From Microbacterium sp. TPD7012 (lineage in GTDB: Bacteria; Actinomycetota; Actinomycetes; Actinomycetales; Microbacteriaceae): DNA of 64,000 nt. Of this stretch, positions 25,683 to 34,966 are shown in pieces. The stretch is taken from assembly GCF_003075395.1 (NCBI RefSeq), contig NZ_QDFV01000002.1, forward strand, positions 248,001 through 312,000, read 5' to 3'. The notes under the pieces are model-generated. The model made no database searches and had not been told where the DNA came from. It worked only from the letters and a program-made list of their open reading frames with translations. The translations under genes and the position numbers were made by a program. Each line of letters begins with the position of its first letter. The first letter of the stretch is position 1.

Positions 25683-27182
25683 ATGTTCCCCAGGTACGAC
25701 ACCGTCGAGCTCGCCTTCGAGGGCGCGGATCGTCTGCCGATCGGTGCAGAGCCGCCCTTCTCGGTGCGCCTGCGCAACGGCGGGGATGAGCTCGTCGTCC
25801 CGGCGTTCTGGGACGGCGGGACGACGTATCGAGTGCGCATCGGCCCCGAGACCGAGGGCACCTGGACGTGGGAGGTCGAGGGGGCGCGGACCGCGCTCGA
25901 CCGAACGAGCGGCAGCTTCGACGTCGGGCCGCGCACCGCGCACGGCCCGGTGCGGGTCGCGCACCGCTTCCACTTCGCGCACGCCGACGGCACGCCCTAC
26001 CGCCCGGTGGGGACGACCGCCTACAACTGGCTGCACCAGGAGGAGCCGCTGTTCACGCAGACGGTCGACGACATCGCCGAGATCGGCTTCAACAAGCTGC
26101 GGTTCATGGTCTTCCCGCAGGGCGGCGGCTACATCGAGCACGTTCCCGCGCTGATGCCGTTCGAGAAGATCGAGGGTCGCTGGGACGTCAGCCGCCCGAT
26201 GCCGGAGTTCTTCCAGCGCCTCGACCGTGCCGTCGAGATGCTCGGCGCGCGCGGCATCCAGGCCGACGTGCTCATCTTCGACGCATACGACCGCGGCCAG
26301 TTCGGACTCGACGCGCTGAGCGAGGAGGAGGATGCCGTCTACCTGCGGTACCTCGTCGCGCGGCTGTCGGGGTACGCGCACGTGTGGTGGTCGCTGTGCA
26401 ACGAGTTCGACCAACTCGAGCGGTCGGACGATCGGTGGGACCGGGTCGGGGCGCTCCTCGCCTCGGTCGACCCCCACCATCACCTGCGCTCGATCCACAA
26501 CTGGATCGAGATCTACGACAACAACCAGCCCTGGGTGACCCACGCCTCGATCCAGAACGGATCGGCGACGGAGGACTTCGGTCGAGCCAACCTCTATCGA
26601 GAGGTCTGGAAGAAGCCGGTCGTCCTCGACGAGATCAAGTACGAGGGCGATATCCCCGACCGCTGGGGGCACCTCGACGGCCCCGAGCTCGTCCACCGCT
26701 TCTGGATCACGACCGTGGCGGGCTGCTATGCCTCGCACGGCGAGAGCTTCCGCACCGAGAGCGGCAGTCTGCACATGGTCGAGGGCGGCGTGCTGCGCGG
26801 CGAGTCCCCGGCACGGATCGCGTTCCTGCGCGGCATCCTCGACGACCTCGTCGTGCCGGGGCTCGATCCGATCGACAAATGGGACGACCCCGCATATGTC
26901 GCGGGCTGGCATCGACAGCAGTACGTGCAGTATCTCGGGCGCTCCGCCCCGGCGTCGTGGTCGTTCCGGATCCCGGTCGGGCAGCCCGGCGAGAGCCCGG
27001 TGGTCGGCGATGTCTTCGAGGTCGACGTCATCGACACCTGGAGCATGACCGTCACCCCGGTCGGGCGTCGGTTCACGCTCACGGAGGTCACACGCAACGA
27101 GGCCTTCGATCGTGCCTCCGCGCCGGTGGATCTGCCCGCGGGGAAGCGGGTCGCACTCCGCATCACCCGCGTCGAGGCCTGA
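25683..27182 (+). CDS. Apiosidase-like glycoside hydrolase (GH140-like, DUF5060-DUF4038-DUF5605 layout)
   Basis: 499 residues, no signal peptide. An N-terminal beta-sandwich (about 1-95, with FWDGGTTYRVRIGPETEG) precedes a TIM barrel (about 100-400) and a C-terminal beta domain. The barrel has RPVGTTAYNWLHQ, Glu241 in WSLCNEFDQ as likely acid/base and Glu317 in VVLDEIKYEG as likely nucleophile. The barrel family is named for the apiosidase of rhamnogalacturonan II breakdown; other members have other specificities. Three ATGs occur in a row; 25683 is best placed behind AGGAGG. GH42 follows three bases later. Release of apiose fits the apionate genes nearby. Confidence 0.75.
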   Translation: MFPRYDTVELAFEGADRLPIGAEPPFSVRLRNGGDELVVPAFWDGGTTYRVRIGPETEGTWTWEVEGARTALDRTSGSFDVGPRTAHGPVRVAHRFHFAHADGTPYRPVGTTAYNWLHQEEPLFTQTVDDIAEIGFNKLRFMVFPQGGGYIEHVPALMPFEKIEGRWDVSRPMPEFFQRLDRAVEMLGARGIQADVLIFDAYDRGQFGLDALSEEEDAVYLRYLVARLSGYAHVWWSLCNEFDQLERSDDRWDRVGALLASVDPHHHLRSIHNWIEIYDNNQPWVTHASIQNGSATEDFGRANLYREVWKKPVVLDEIKYEGDIPDRWGHLDGPELVHRFWITTVAGCYASHGESFRTESGSLHMVEGGVLRGESPARIAFLRGILDDLVVPGLDPIDKWDDPAYVAGWHRQQYVQYLGRSAPASWSFRIPVGQPGESPVVGDVFEVDVIDTWSMTVTPVGRRFTLTEVTRNEAFDRASAPVDLPAGKRVALRITRVEA

Positions 27183-27185
27183 GCG

Positions 27186-29279
27186 GTGCCCGGGACCACG
27201 TCGCGTGGCCGGCCCGCATGGGCGGAGGGCCCGCGGCTCGGCACGGCGTACTACAACGAGTACCTGCCCGACCCTGCCCGGCTGTCGACGGATCTCCGAC
27301 TCATGGTCGAGGCGGGGATCACCTGCATCCGGGTCGGGGAGTCGGTCTGGTCGACCTGGGAGCCGCGCGACGGGGAGTTCGACCTCGAGTGGCTGGCGCC
27401 CGTCCTCGACGGCGCGGCGGAGCACGGGATCGATGTGATCCTCGGCACCCCGACCTACGCCGTACCGCCGTGGCTCAGTCACCGGCATCCCGAGCTCGCG
27501 GTCGTCCGCAAGGACGGTTCTTCCGTGCCGTGGGGCGGCCGGCAGGAGGTGGACTTCGCATCCGAGGTCTTCCGCGGGTACGCCGAGCGTGTGATCCGTG
27601 CGGTGCTCGGACGCTACGGCCGGCACCCGGCCGTCATCGGGGTGCAGCTCGACAACGAGGCGGGCCTGCACCTCATCCACAACGCGCACGTGGTCGAGCG
27701 CTTCCGCCGCTGGGTCGCGGAGCGGTACGGCGATGTCGAGACCCTCAATCGCGAATGGGGGCTGGCCTACTGGTCGCATCGGATCTCCGCGTGGGACGAG
27801 CTGTGGGCTCCGGCGGGCAACACGACCCCGGCGTACGACCTCGCCTGGCGCCGCTTCCAGGCCGAGCTCACCGCCGAGTTCATCGGCTGGCAGGCCGGGA
27901 TCGCGCGCGAGTACGTCGCGGAAGACACCGTGCTCACCACCTGCATCGCGTACCAGCGGCCGGCCATGGACGACGTCGCCGTCGGCGAGCACCTCGACAT
28001 CGCCAGCGGCAACGCGTACTACCTCGCGCAGGACTCGCTCGACTACGAGCGTGAGGGTGCCGGCGGCCAGTGGTATGCCGATGACGTGCCGCAGCTGATC
28101 CTCAGCGCCGATCGGATGCGCGCGACGAAGCAGGCGTCCTTCCTCGTCACCGAGACCGGCGCGGCGTCGATCGGCGCGGCGTCGCTGACGAGACCTCCCT
28201 ACGACGGCCAGCTCGCGCAGGCCGCGTGGCTGCTCGTCGCGCGGGGCGCGCGCCTCGTCTCCTCCTGGCACTGGCACACCCTGCATTCGGGCGCGGAGGT
28301 GCACTGGGGCGGCATCCTCGGGCACGACCTCCGGCCGGGCCGGGTGTACGACGAGATCGCCGCGATCGGGCGGCAGTTCGCCGCAGCGTCGGAATGGCTG
28401 GCGGATGCCGTACCGGATGCCGACATCGGCATCGTGTACGCGCACGACAGCGAGTGGATGATGACCTTCGAGCCGCCGCTGTCCGCGTCCGGCGGGGCTC
28501 CCGACCGCGGGTCCTATGCGCGGATCGTCGGTGCCTTCGGCCGTGCCGCGATCGACGCGGGCCTGCAGGTCGGGTACGTGAACGAGCGGCAGGTGACGGA
28601 TGCCGCAGAGCTGTTGTCGCGGTATCCGACCCTGATCGTGGCCGGGCTCGTCGCGGCATCCGATCGCACACTCGAGATCCTCGCCGAGTATGCACGGCTC
28701 GGCGGTCGTCTCGTCGTCGGTCCGCGCACCGGATACGCCGACGACCAGGGGCGGATGCGGTCGGTCACGGCACCGGCGGTTCTCGGGCCTCTCGCCGGTG
28801 TCGCGTATCGCGAGTTCGCGGCGCCCCCGACGCCGGTCCCGCTCGAACGCGACGGCACCGTCGTCGGCGAGGCGCACGGCTGGATCGACGCGCTGGAACC
28901 GGGGGAGGCGGAGGTGCTGCTCGGGTACCGGCATCCGCACTACGGTCGATGGGCGGCCGTCACCCGGAGGCCGGTCGGCGAAGGCGAGATCACGGTCGTC
29001 GGGACGCTGCCCGATCGAGACTCTCTCGCAGTCGTGATCGCGGGAGCAGCGGGTGCCGATCCGGCATCCGGTCTCGTCATCGATCGGCCGCTGCCGGTGA
29101 CGGTGCACTCCCTCAGCGGCGCGCGAGGTCGCGTTTGGGTGCTGCACAACTGGTCCGGCGACCCCCGGGAGATCCGGCTCTCCCGCGCCGTGTCATCCGT
29201 GATCGATGGCGTCGTGCACGCGGCGGGCCACGAGGTCGTGCTCGCCCCCTGGGATGTGCGGGTCTGGCGCGAGCTCTGA
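27186..29279 (+). CDS. GH42 beta-galactosidase
   Basis: 697 residues: TIM barrel (1-390), a trimerisation domain with an amidotransferase-like fold (about 400-600), and a small beta C-terminus. Acid/base is Glu158 in QLDNEAG; the nucleophile is Glu323 in LVTETGAA. The GH42 start RLGTAYYNEYLPDP follows a short tail from GTG 27186. It trails the apiosidase-like gene by three bases, so they form one operon. GH42 enzymes act on short beta-galactosides and some on alpha-L-arabinopyranosides, either of which would fit plant glycan turnover. No secretion signal. Confidence 0.9.
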   Translation: MPGTTSRGRPAWAEGPRLGTAYYNEYLPDPARLSTDLRLMVEAGITCIRVGESVWSTWEPRDGEFDLEWLAPVLDGAAEHGIDVILGTPTYAVPPWLSHRHPELAVVRKDGSSVPWGGRQEVDFASEVFRGYAERVIRAVLGRYGRHPAVIGVQLDNEAGLHLIHNAHVVERFRRWVAERYGDVETLNREWGLAYWSHRISAWDELWAPAGNTTPAYDLAWRRFQAELTAEFIGWQAGIAREYVAEDTVLTTCIAYQRPAMDDVAVGEHLDIASGNAYYLAQDSLDYEREGAGGQWYADDVPQLILSADRMRATKQASFLVTETGAASIGAASLTRPPYDGQLAQAAWLLVARGARLVSSWHWHTLHSGAEVHWGGILGHDLRPGRVYDEIAAIGRQFAAASEWLADAVPDADIGIVYAHDSEWMMTFEPPLSASGGAPDRGSYARIVGAFGRAAIDAGLQVGYVNERQVTDAAELLSRYPTLIVAGLVAASDRTLEILAEYARLGGRLVVGPRTGYADDQGRMRSVTAPAVLGPLAGVAYREFAAPPTPVPLERDGTVVGEAHGWIDALEPGEAEVLLGYRHPHYGRWAAVTRRPVGEGEITVVGTLPDRDSLAVVIAGAAGADPASGLVIDRPLPVTVHSLSGARGRVWVLHNWSGDPREIRLSRAVSSVIDGVVHAAGHEVVLAPWDVRVWREL

Positions 29280-29286
29280 TCTGCTC

Positions 29287-29359
29287 GGCGAGGCGCAGCG
29301 TGGATCAGAATTGCCGGCAGCGGCCCCGTCGCGGATGCGTTTTCTATCCAGCCCGAGAC
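29287..29359 (+). repeat. Dispersed 73-bp structured repeat, copy 1
   Basis: This block is nearly identical (67 of 73 bases by eye) to 36832-36904. It carries an outer inverted repeat (TGGATCAGAA with TTCTATCCA) and an inner GC-rich hairpin. Both copies lie between the stops of converging genes, which suggests a two-way terminator or mRNA-end element. Confidence 0.75.
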
Positions 29360-29370
29360 AGAGAGGTCCT

Positions 29371-30402
29371 TCACCTCGACGAGGTCCGAGGCGGCGCTGC
29401 CGCGACCGAGTCGCCCGGCACCATCTCGCAGGGGATGAGCACCGCGGGCAGCTCCGCGTCGGGATTCTCGATGCGGTCGATGATGGTGTCGACCCCGAGG
29501 CGTCCCAGCTCGTCGGCCGGTGAGCGCAGGAACGTCAGGGTGGGATCGACCATGTTCGCCATGTGGGCCGAGGAGCCCAGCGAGATGATGGAGAGGTCGT
29601 CGGGCACGCGCACCCCGGCCTCCCGCAGGCCGATCACGATGCCCGGTGCCGCGTGCTCGTTCAACAGCAGCAGGGCCGTCGCATCGGGGAGCTCGTCGCG
29701 GAACGCGCGTCCGAAGGCCCTGCCCTCGCGCGAGTCCTCCAGGCAGTACCGCACGGTGCCCGTCAGTCCGGCGCTCTCCATGTCGGCGAGGAAGGCGGCG
29801 CGCGAGCGCTCGGCGGGGCCGTGCTCCTCGAAGCGGCCGGCGCGGGAGCCGCCCGTCACCAGGCAGAAGTCACGGTGTCCCAGAGCCGCGAGGGTCTCGA
29901 CGGCCGTCGACACGGTGGCGCCGAAGTCGACGTCGACGTAGGCGAGCCCCTCCGGCTCGGCGGTGCGTCCGATGAGGGCGAACGGCGTGCGGCCCGCGAT
30001 CAGCGCGGGCACGCGATGGTCGTTCAGCTGGACCTCCATCAGCAGCACGCCGTCGACGAGCCCGGTGTCGGCCAGTGCCATCGCCTCATCGGACTCGTTG
30101 CTGATCGGCCAGAGCACGAGCTGGTAGCCGCGCTCGCGCGCGCGGGCGGTGGCGCTCGTGAAGAAGCCTCCGACGGTGCCGCTGAGCGGACGCTGCAGCG
30201 CGGGGTACAGCATGCCGATGATCTTCGTGCGTCCCCGGGCGAGCGCGGCTCCGACCGGGTTGCGACGGTACCCGAGCTCCCGCATGGCCTGCTCGACGCG
30301 CGCGGTGGTGGCGGAGGAGATCGACTTGGTGCCGTTCACGACGAACGAGACCGTCGCCACCGAGACGTTCGCGCGGGCGGCGACGTCGTGCATGGTGACC
30401 AT
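29371..30402 (-). CDS. LacI-family transcriptional regulator, second
   Basis: 343 residues. It opens with MHDVAARANVSVATVSFVVN, the LacI helix-turn-helix, then the hinge (NPVGAALARGRT) and a sugar-sensing domain with YVDVDFGATVSTAVETLAALGH and the terminal LTFLRSPADELG segment. ATG 30402 is chosen because GAGAGGAAC stands before it and the helix-turn-helix starts immediately. It is divergent from the oxidoreductase/ABC operon at 30561. The two palindromes between them are the likely targets. The ligand is probably the sugar carried by that ABC system. Confidence 0.9.
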   Translation of the reverse strand: MVTMHDVAARANVSVATVSFVVNGTKSISSATTARVEQAMRELGYRRNPVGAALARGRTKIIGMLYPALQRPLSGTVGGFFTSATARARERGYQLVLWPISNESDEAMALADTGLVDGVLLMEVQLNDHRVPALIAGRTPFALIGRTAEPEGLAYVDVDFGATVSTAVETLAALGHRDFCLVTGGSRAGRFEEHGPAERSRAAFLADMESAGLTGTVRYCLEDSREGRAFGRAFRDELPDATALLLLNEHAAPGIVIGLREAGVRVPDDLSIISLGSSAHMANMVDPTLTFLRSPADELGRLGVDTIIDRIENPDAELPAVLIPCEMVPGDSVAAAPPRTSSR

Positions 30403-30464
30403 GAGCGTTCCTCTCGAGCGAGGCGACCCCGCGGGGATACGGGTGCGTCCATCATCGCGGATGA

Positions 30465-30526
30465 ATATGTTGACAAGTCCAACATATGTCTGCATACTCG
30501 GACAACGGTGAGTTTAAACGTTTAAC
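30465..30526 (+). promoter_or_regulatory. Promoter with two palindromic operators for the 30.5-36.8 kb operon
   Basis: TTGACA (30470-30475), 17 bases, CATACT (30493-30498). ATATGTTG-N7-CAACATAT (30465-30487) is a perfect inverted repeat over the -35. GTTTAAACGTTTAAC (30512-30526), CG-centred as LacI operators are, lies just past the start site. Double blocking by the divergent LacI protein is likely. Confidence 0.7.
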
Positions 30527-30560
30527 CGGAACTCTCGTGCGAAGACGAACAGGAGTGGTG

Positions 30561-31754
30561 ATGACAGGGATGTCGGACGGCGACGAGCTCGGAGTCGGCC
30601 TCGTCGGCACGTCGTTCATGGGCCGCGTGCATGCACAGGCCTGGACCCTCGCACCGCGTGCCTTCGACCTCGCGCTCACCCCTCGCGTCGTCGCCGTGGC
30701 GGGCCAGGACCCGGAGCGGACGACCGCGTTCGCCGCGCGCAACGACATCGCCAGGGCGTCCACCGACTGGCGGCAGCTGCTCGACGACCCCCGCGTCGAC
30801 GTCGTCGACATCTGCGTGCCCGGTGACCTCCATGCGGTCATCGCCGAGGAGGCGCTCGCCGCCGGCAAGCATGTGCTGTGCGAGAAGCCGCTGTCCAACT
30901 CGCTCGCCGAGGCCGAATCCATGGTCGCGGCCGCCCGGTCGGCGCGCGAGCGCGGGATCCAGTCGATGGTCGGCTACAGCTACCGCTTCGTGCCGGCGCT
31001 CGCGCACGCCAGAGCCCTGGTCGGAGCCGGGCGGCTCGGGACGATCCACCATGTCAGGGCCCAGTACCTGCAGGACTGGATCGTCGACGAGCACTTCCCG
31101 CTGGTCTGGCGTCTCGACCGCGAGCGGGCGGGCTCGGGTGCGCTCGGCGACATCGGAGCGCACATCGTCGACGCGGCCGTCTTCGTCACCGGCCAGCGGC
31201 TCACCGGGGTGAGCGCACTCACCGAGACGTTCGTGCGAGAGCGCCCGCTTCCGGCGGCGACGGGTGCGCTCGCCGCGACGGCCGGCACCGGATACGGCCG
31301 GGTCACCGTCGATGATGCCGCCGTGTTCATCGGGCGCACCGAGGGCGGCGCCCTCGCGACCTTCGAGGCGACCCGCTTCGCGGCGGGGCGCAAGAACGCG
31401 ATGCGCCTCGAGGTCAACGGCTCGCTCGGCTCCGTCGCATTCGATTTCGAGAGCGCGGACGAGCTGTGGTTCCACGACCACACCGTCGATGCGTCGGAGG
31501 CGGGGTTCCGTCGGATCCACATGACGGAACCATCGCATCCGTACGCCGGCGCCTGGTGGCCGGCCGGTCACGGACTCGGCTACGACCACGCGTTCGTGCA
31601 CGAGGTCGTCGACTTCGTCCGTGCGATCGCGGAAAGACGCACGCCGGAGCCCTCCTTCGAGGACGGCCTCTACGTGCAGCGCGTGCTCGACGCCGTCGAG
31701 CGCAGCGCGGCATCCGACGCCGGCTGGACGCCGGTCGACGCGGATCGACCCTGA
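30561..31754 (+). CDS. Gfo/Idh/MocA family oxidoreductase
   Basis: 397 residues. N-terminal Rossmann fold with GLVGTSFMGRVHAQAW, the family motif CEKPLSNS (Lys is catalytic), and the C-terminal alpha/beta sheet with GDIGAHIVD holding the active-site Asp and His. It oxidises or reduces a sugar with NAD(P). Start ATG 30561 follows AGGAG. As first gene of an ABC transporter operon it acts on the imported sugar. D-apiose 1-dehydrogenase belongs to this family, so this protein or the one at 35748 is a candidate for that missing step, but 3-dehydrogenation of glycosides is equally possible. Confidence 0.87.
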   Translation: MTGMSDGDELGVGLVGTSFMGRVHAQAWTLAPRAFDLALTPRVVAVAGQDPERTTAFAARNDIARASTDWRQLLDDPRVDVVDICVPGDLHAVIAEEALAAGKHVLCEKPLSNSLAEAESMVAAARSARERGIQSMVGYSYRFVPALAHARALVGAGRLGTIHHVRAQYLQDWIVDEHFPLVWRLDRERAGSGALGDIGAHIVDAAVFVTGQRLTGVSALTETFVRERPLPAATGALAATAGTGYGRVTVDDAAVFIGRTEGGALATFEATRFAAGRKNAMRLEVNGSLGSVAFDFESADELWFHDHTVDASEAGFRRIHMTEPSHPYAGAWWPAGHGLGYDHAFVHEVVDFVRAIAERRTPEPSFEDGLYVQRVLDAVERSAASDAGWTPVDADRP

Positions 31755-31788
31755 ATCACATCCTGCATCACCCACGAAGGAGTAGACG

Positions 31789-33006
31789 ATGCGCACACGC
31801 AAGACACTGATCACGCTGGTGGCGGGAGCCGCCGTCCTGCCGCTCGCCCTCGCCGGCTGCGGCGGGGGAGGCTCCGCATCGAGCGGCGACCCCGACACCC
31901 TCACCATCCTCGACTACTACAACAACGAGCCGGACAAGACCCTGGTCCAGGACCTGCTCGACCAGTGCGCCGCCGACGTCGACGTGACCATCGAGCGCGA
32001 GTCGGTCCCCGGCAAGGACCTCATCCAGAAGGTCCTGCAGCGGTCCTCCTCGAAGACCCTGCCCGACGTGCTCATGCTCGACAACCCCGACGTGCAGGAG
32101 ATCGCCGCGACCGGCGGGCTCGCGCCGCTGAGCGACTTCGACGTCGACACCTCGGGTTTCGCGCAGGGGATCCTCGATGCCGCCACCTACGACGGCGAGG
32201 TCTACGGACTCGCGCCCGTGGTCAACACCCTCGGCCTCTTCTACAACGTCGACCTCTTCGAGCAGGCGGGCCTGGAGCCGCCGACGACCTGGGACGAGCT
32301 GAAGTCGACGGCGAAGGCCCTGACGAGCGGCGACCAGTACGGCATCGCGTTCTCGGCGATCGCGACCTACGAGGGCAGCTGGCAGTTCCTTCCGTTCATG
32401 TGGACCAACGGCGGAGACGAGACGGATCTGCAGAGCCCGGAGAACGCCGAGGCGCTGCAGCTCTGGGTCGACCTCGTCGGCAGCGGGTCCGCCTCCGAGA
32501 GCGTGATCAACTGGAGCCAGGGCGACGTGAAGGACCAGTTCGTGGCGGGCAAGGCCGCCATGATGGTGAACGGTCCCTGGAACATCCCGGCCCTCAACGA
32601 GACCGACGTGAAGTGGGCCTCGGTCCAGGTGCCGGTGAACAAGCCCGGCCAGACCCCCGTGGCGCCCCTCGGCGGCGAGGTGTGGACCGTGCCGCAGACC
32701 GGCGACACGGCGAAGCAGGCCAAGGCGGCCGAGTTCGTCGAGTGCATGGCCGGCGACGACATCGAGCTCTCGGCGGCGGAGTCGCGGTTCACGGTCCCGA
32801 CCCGGACCGACCTGATCCCGGAGTACGTCGAGAAGGTGCCGTCGATGGAGGCCTTCGCCGAGCAGGTCGTCAACGCGCGCTCCCGCACGGGACAGCTCGG
32901 CGAGGAATGGCCCGAGCAGGCCACGGTCATCTACAACGCGATCCAGCTCGCCCTCACCGGCAAGGCCACCCCGGTCGAGGCCTTCGAGCAGGCGGCTCAG
33001 GGCTGA
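31789..33006 (+). CDS. Sugar ABC transporter substrate-binding lipoprotein (CUT1), second system
   Basis: 405 residues; signal peptide ending in the lipobox LAGC, then a Gly/Ser linker. Typical CUT1 features are APVVNTLGLFYNVDLFEQAGLEPP, GKAAMMVNGPWNIPAL and a helical C-terminus. GAAGGAG stands six bases before the ATG. It follows the oxidoreductase by 34 bases and is under the same LacI-controlled promoter. Ligand unknown. Confidence 0.92.
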   Translation: MRTRKTLITLVAGAAVLPLALAGCGGGGSASSGDPDTLTILDYYNNEPDKTLVQDLLDQCAADVDVTIERESVPGKDLIQKVLQRSSSKTLPDVLMLDNPDVQEIAATGGLAPLSDFDVDTSGFAQGILDAATYDGEVYGLAPVVNTLGLFYNVDLFEQAGLEPPTTWDELKSTAKALTSGDQYGIAFSAIATYEGSWQFLPFMWTNGGDETDLQSPENAEALQLWVDLVGSGSASESVINWSQGDVKDQFVAGKAAMMVNGPWNIPALNETDVKWASVQVPVNKPGQTPVAPLGGEVWTVPQTGDTAKQAKAAEFVECMAGDDIELSAAESRFTVPTRTDLIPEYVEKVPSMEAFAEQVVNARSRTGQLGEEWPEQATVIYNAIQLALTGKATPVEAFEQAAQG

Positions 33007-33021
33007 CCCATCGAGGTCCGC

Positions 33022-33051
33022 AGGTGCCCCGCGGCCGACCGCGGGGCACCT
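33022..33051 (+). promoter_or_regulatory. Intercistronic hairpin between binding protein and permease, second system
   Basis: A perfect 13-bp stem (AGGTGCCCCGCGG with its complement) closes a CCGA tetraloop, 15 bases after the stop. Same position and lack of T-run as at 21996 and 47728. Confidence 0.75.
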
Positions 33052-33065
33052 CGAAGGGAATCGTG

Positions 33066-34019
33066 ATGATGACGACAGCGACATCCGCAGCGCCGGTCTC
33101 GGCCGAGACATCCGCGCGGACGCCTCCGCAGCGCCCCCGCCGCTTCCGGCGGGAGGGCCTGGTCAAGGCGATGTTCCTCGCCCCGGCCGCGCTCTACATC
33201 CTGCTCTTCTTCGGCTACCCGGTCGTGAAGAACCTGGTGATGAGCTTCCAGGAGTACACGACCAAGACGTTCTTCACGGGGGAGGCCCCCTGGGTGGGGC
33301 TCGCGAACTACCTGACCGTCGTGAACAGCGGTCTCTTCTGGCCCGCGATGCTCAACACGGCGCTCTTCACGGTCGGCTCGATCGCAGGGCAGTTCGTGAT
33401 CGGGCTCGCGCTGGCGGTGTTCTTCCGCCGGAAGTTCCCGCTCAGCGGCTTCCTCCGGGCGATGCTCCTGCTGCCCTGGCTGCTCCCGCTCATCGTCGCG
33501 AGCGCGACCTGGCGGTCCATCCTCGATCAGGACAGCGGCATCCTCAACGAGTTCCTCACCTCGGTGGGGCTCAGCGCCGTGCCGTGGCTGAACAGCCCGG
33601 ATGTGGCGCTGATCGCGGTCATCCTCGTGAACATCTGGATCGGCATCCCGTTCAACGTGACGATCCTCTACGGCGGTCTCCAGGACATCCCGGAGGAGCT
33701 CTACGAGGCGGCATCCCTCGACGGCGCGACCGGCTGGAAGTCGTTCTGGCACATCACGCTGCCGAACCTCCGCCCCGTGATCAACGTGGTGCTCGTGCTC
33801 GGCGTGGTCTACACGCTCAAGGTGATCGACATCATCCTCGGGCTGACGAACGGCGGGCCCGCCAACGCGACGCAGACCATCGCCATCCGCTCGTATCAGT
33901 CGTCGTTCGTCGACTTCGAATTCGGCGTGGGCGCGGCGTTCAGCAACATCCTCATCCTCATCTCGCTGGTGTTCGCGATCTTCTACCTTCGCGGGAACCG
34001 CAAGCAGGTGGACGAGTAG
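33066..34019 (+). CDS. Sugar ABC transporter permease, MalF type, second system
   Basis: 317 residues. A basic, Pro-rich cytoplasmic tail precedes six membrane helices. EAA loop: EELYEAASLDGATGWKSFWHITLP. GAAGGGAA lies before ATG 33066. It pairs with the permease at 34032. Confidence 0.92.
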   Translation: MMTTATSAAPVSAETSARTPPQRPRRFRREGLVKAMFLAPAALYILLFFGYPVVKNLVMSFQEYTTKTFFTGEAPWVGLANYLTVVNSGLFWPAMLNTALFTVGSIAGQFVIGLALAVFFRRKFPLSGFLRAMLLLPWLLPLIVASATWRSILDQDSGILNEFLTSVGLSAVPWLNSPDVALIAVILVNIWIGIPFNVTILYGGLQDIPEELYEAASLDGATGWKSFWHITLPNLRPVINVVLVLGVVYTLKVIDIILGLTNGGPANATQTIAIRSYQSSFVDFEFGVGAAFSNILILISLVFAIFYLRGNRKQVDE

Positions 34020-34031
34020 GAAGGCAGAGCA

Positions 34032-34892
34032 ATGACCACCATGGCCATCGTCACCGACGGTGCTGCGAACCGGCGGGCGACCCGGCGCTCCGGGCGCGAC
34101 ATCCTGTTCACCGCGCTCGGCGTCGCGTTCCTCGCGATCATGCTGTTCCCCGTCTACTGGATGTTCAACGCCTCGCTGCAGCCCTCGGGCAACACCCTCA
34201 CCGCCTCGCTCCTGCCCCTGAACCCCAGCTTCGCGGGGTACGAGAAGGCGTTCGCCGACCAGGGGCCGAATCTCGTGACGAGCCTCATCATCTCGGTGGG
34301 GACGGTCGTGTTCAGCCTGGCGATCGCGGCGCCCGCCGCCTACGCGCTCGCGCAGTTCCGCTATCGCTGGATCAACGTCGCCCTGCTCGCCGTGCTGATC
34401 GCCCAGATGATCCCCGGGGTGGTGATCGCGAACGCCCTCTACGCCGCGTACAACGACATCGGCATGCTCAACTCGATCCCGGGCCTCATCCTCGCCGACG
34501 CGACCCATGCGATCCCGTTCTCGATCATGATCCTGCGGGCGTTCATGATGAGCGTGCCGCCCTCGATCATCGAAGCGGCCCGCGTCGACGGCGCCGGACA
34601 CCTGCGGGCGTTCTGGTCGATCGTCCTCCCCGTCGCGAAGAACTCGCTCATCACCGCAGGCCTCTTCGCCTTCCTGTTCTCGTGGAGCGACTTCCTCTTC
34701 GCGCTGACCCTCACGACCACCGACGACATCACCCCGGTCACGCTCGGCATCTACCAGTACCTCGGCACGCAGGTCGCGAACTGGAGCGCGGTCATGGCGA
34801 CCGCGGTGCTCTCCTCGATCCCGGCGATCGTGCTGCTCGTCATCGCGCAGCGGTACATCGCGGCCGGTGCCACCGGAGGAGCCGTGAAGTAG
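34032..34892 (+). CDS. Sugar ABC transporter permease, MalG type, second system
   Basis: 286 residues, six membrane helices. EAA loop: PSIIEAARVDGAGHLRAFWSIVLP. It follows the MalF-type gene by 12 bases with AGGAAGG as ribosome site. No ATPase gene accompanies the pair. Confidence 0.92.
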   Translation: MTTMAIVTDGAANRRATRRSGRDILFTALGVAFLAIMLFPVYWMFNASLQPSGNTLTASLLPLNPSFAGYEKAFADQGPNLVTSLIISVGTVVFSLAIAAPAAYALAQFRYRWINVALLAVLIAQMIPGVVIANALYAAYNDIGMLNSIPGLILADATHAIPFSIMILRAFMMSVPPSIIEAARVDGAGHLRAFWSIVLPVAKNSLITAGLFAFLFSWSDFLFALTLTTTDDITPVTLGIYQYLGTQVANWSAVMATAVLSSIPAIVLLVIAQRYIAAGATGGAVK

Positions 34893-34900
34893 CCCCCCCG

Positions 34901-34966
34901 ATGTCCGAGAACCCAGGCGATCCCCGCATCCCCGCATCCCCAGAGCAGAAAGCAGGAACGAAATGA
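34901..34966 (+). CDS. Possible 21-residue leader peptide upstream of the ThuA gene
   Basis: ATG 34901 opens a 21-codon frame rich in Pro, Glu and Lys whose stop overlaps the ThuA start (ATGA). There is no clear ribosome site, so translation is doubtful. If made, it could couple ThuA translation to that of the permeases. Confidence 0.25.
   Translation: MSENPGDPRIPASPEQKAGTK

Noticed and set aside
25620..29147. Long open frame of 1175 codons antisense to the apiosidase-like and GH42 genes
   Set aside because: Same shadow effect; both sense genes have complete active sites and good ribosome sites.
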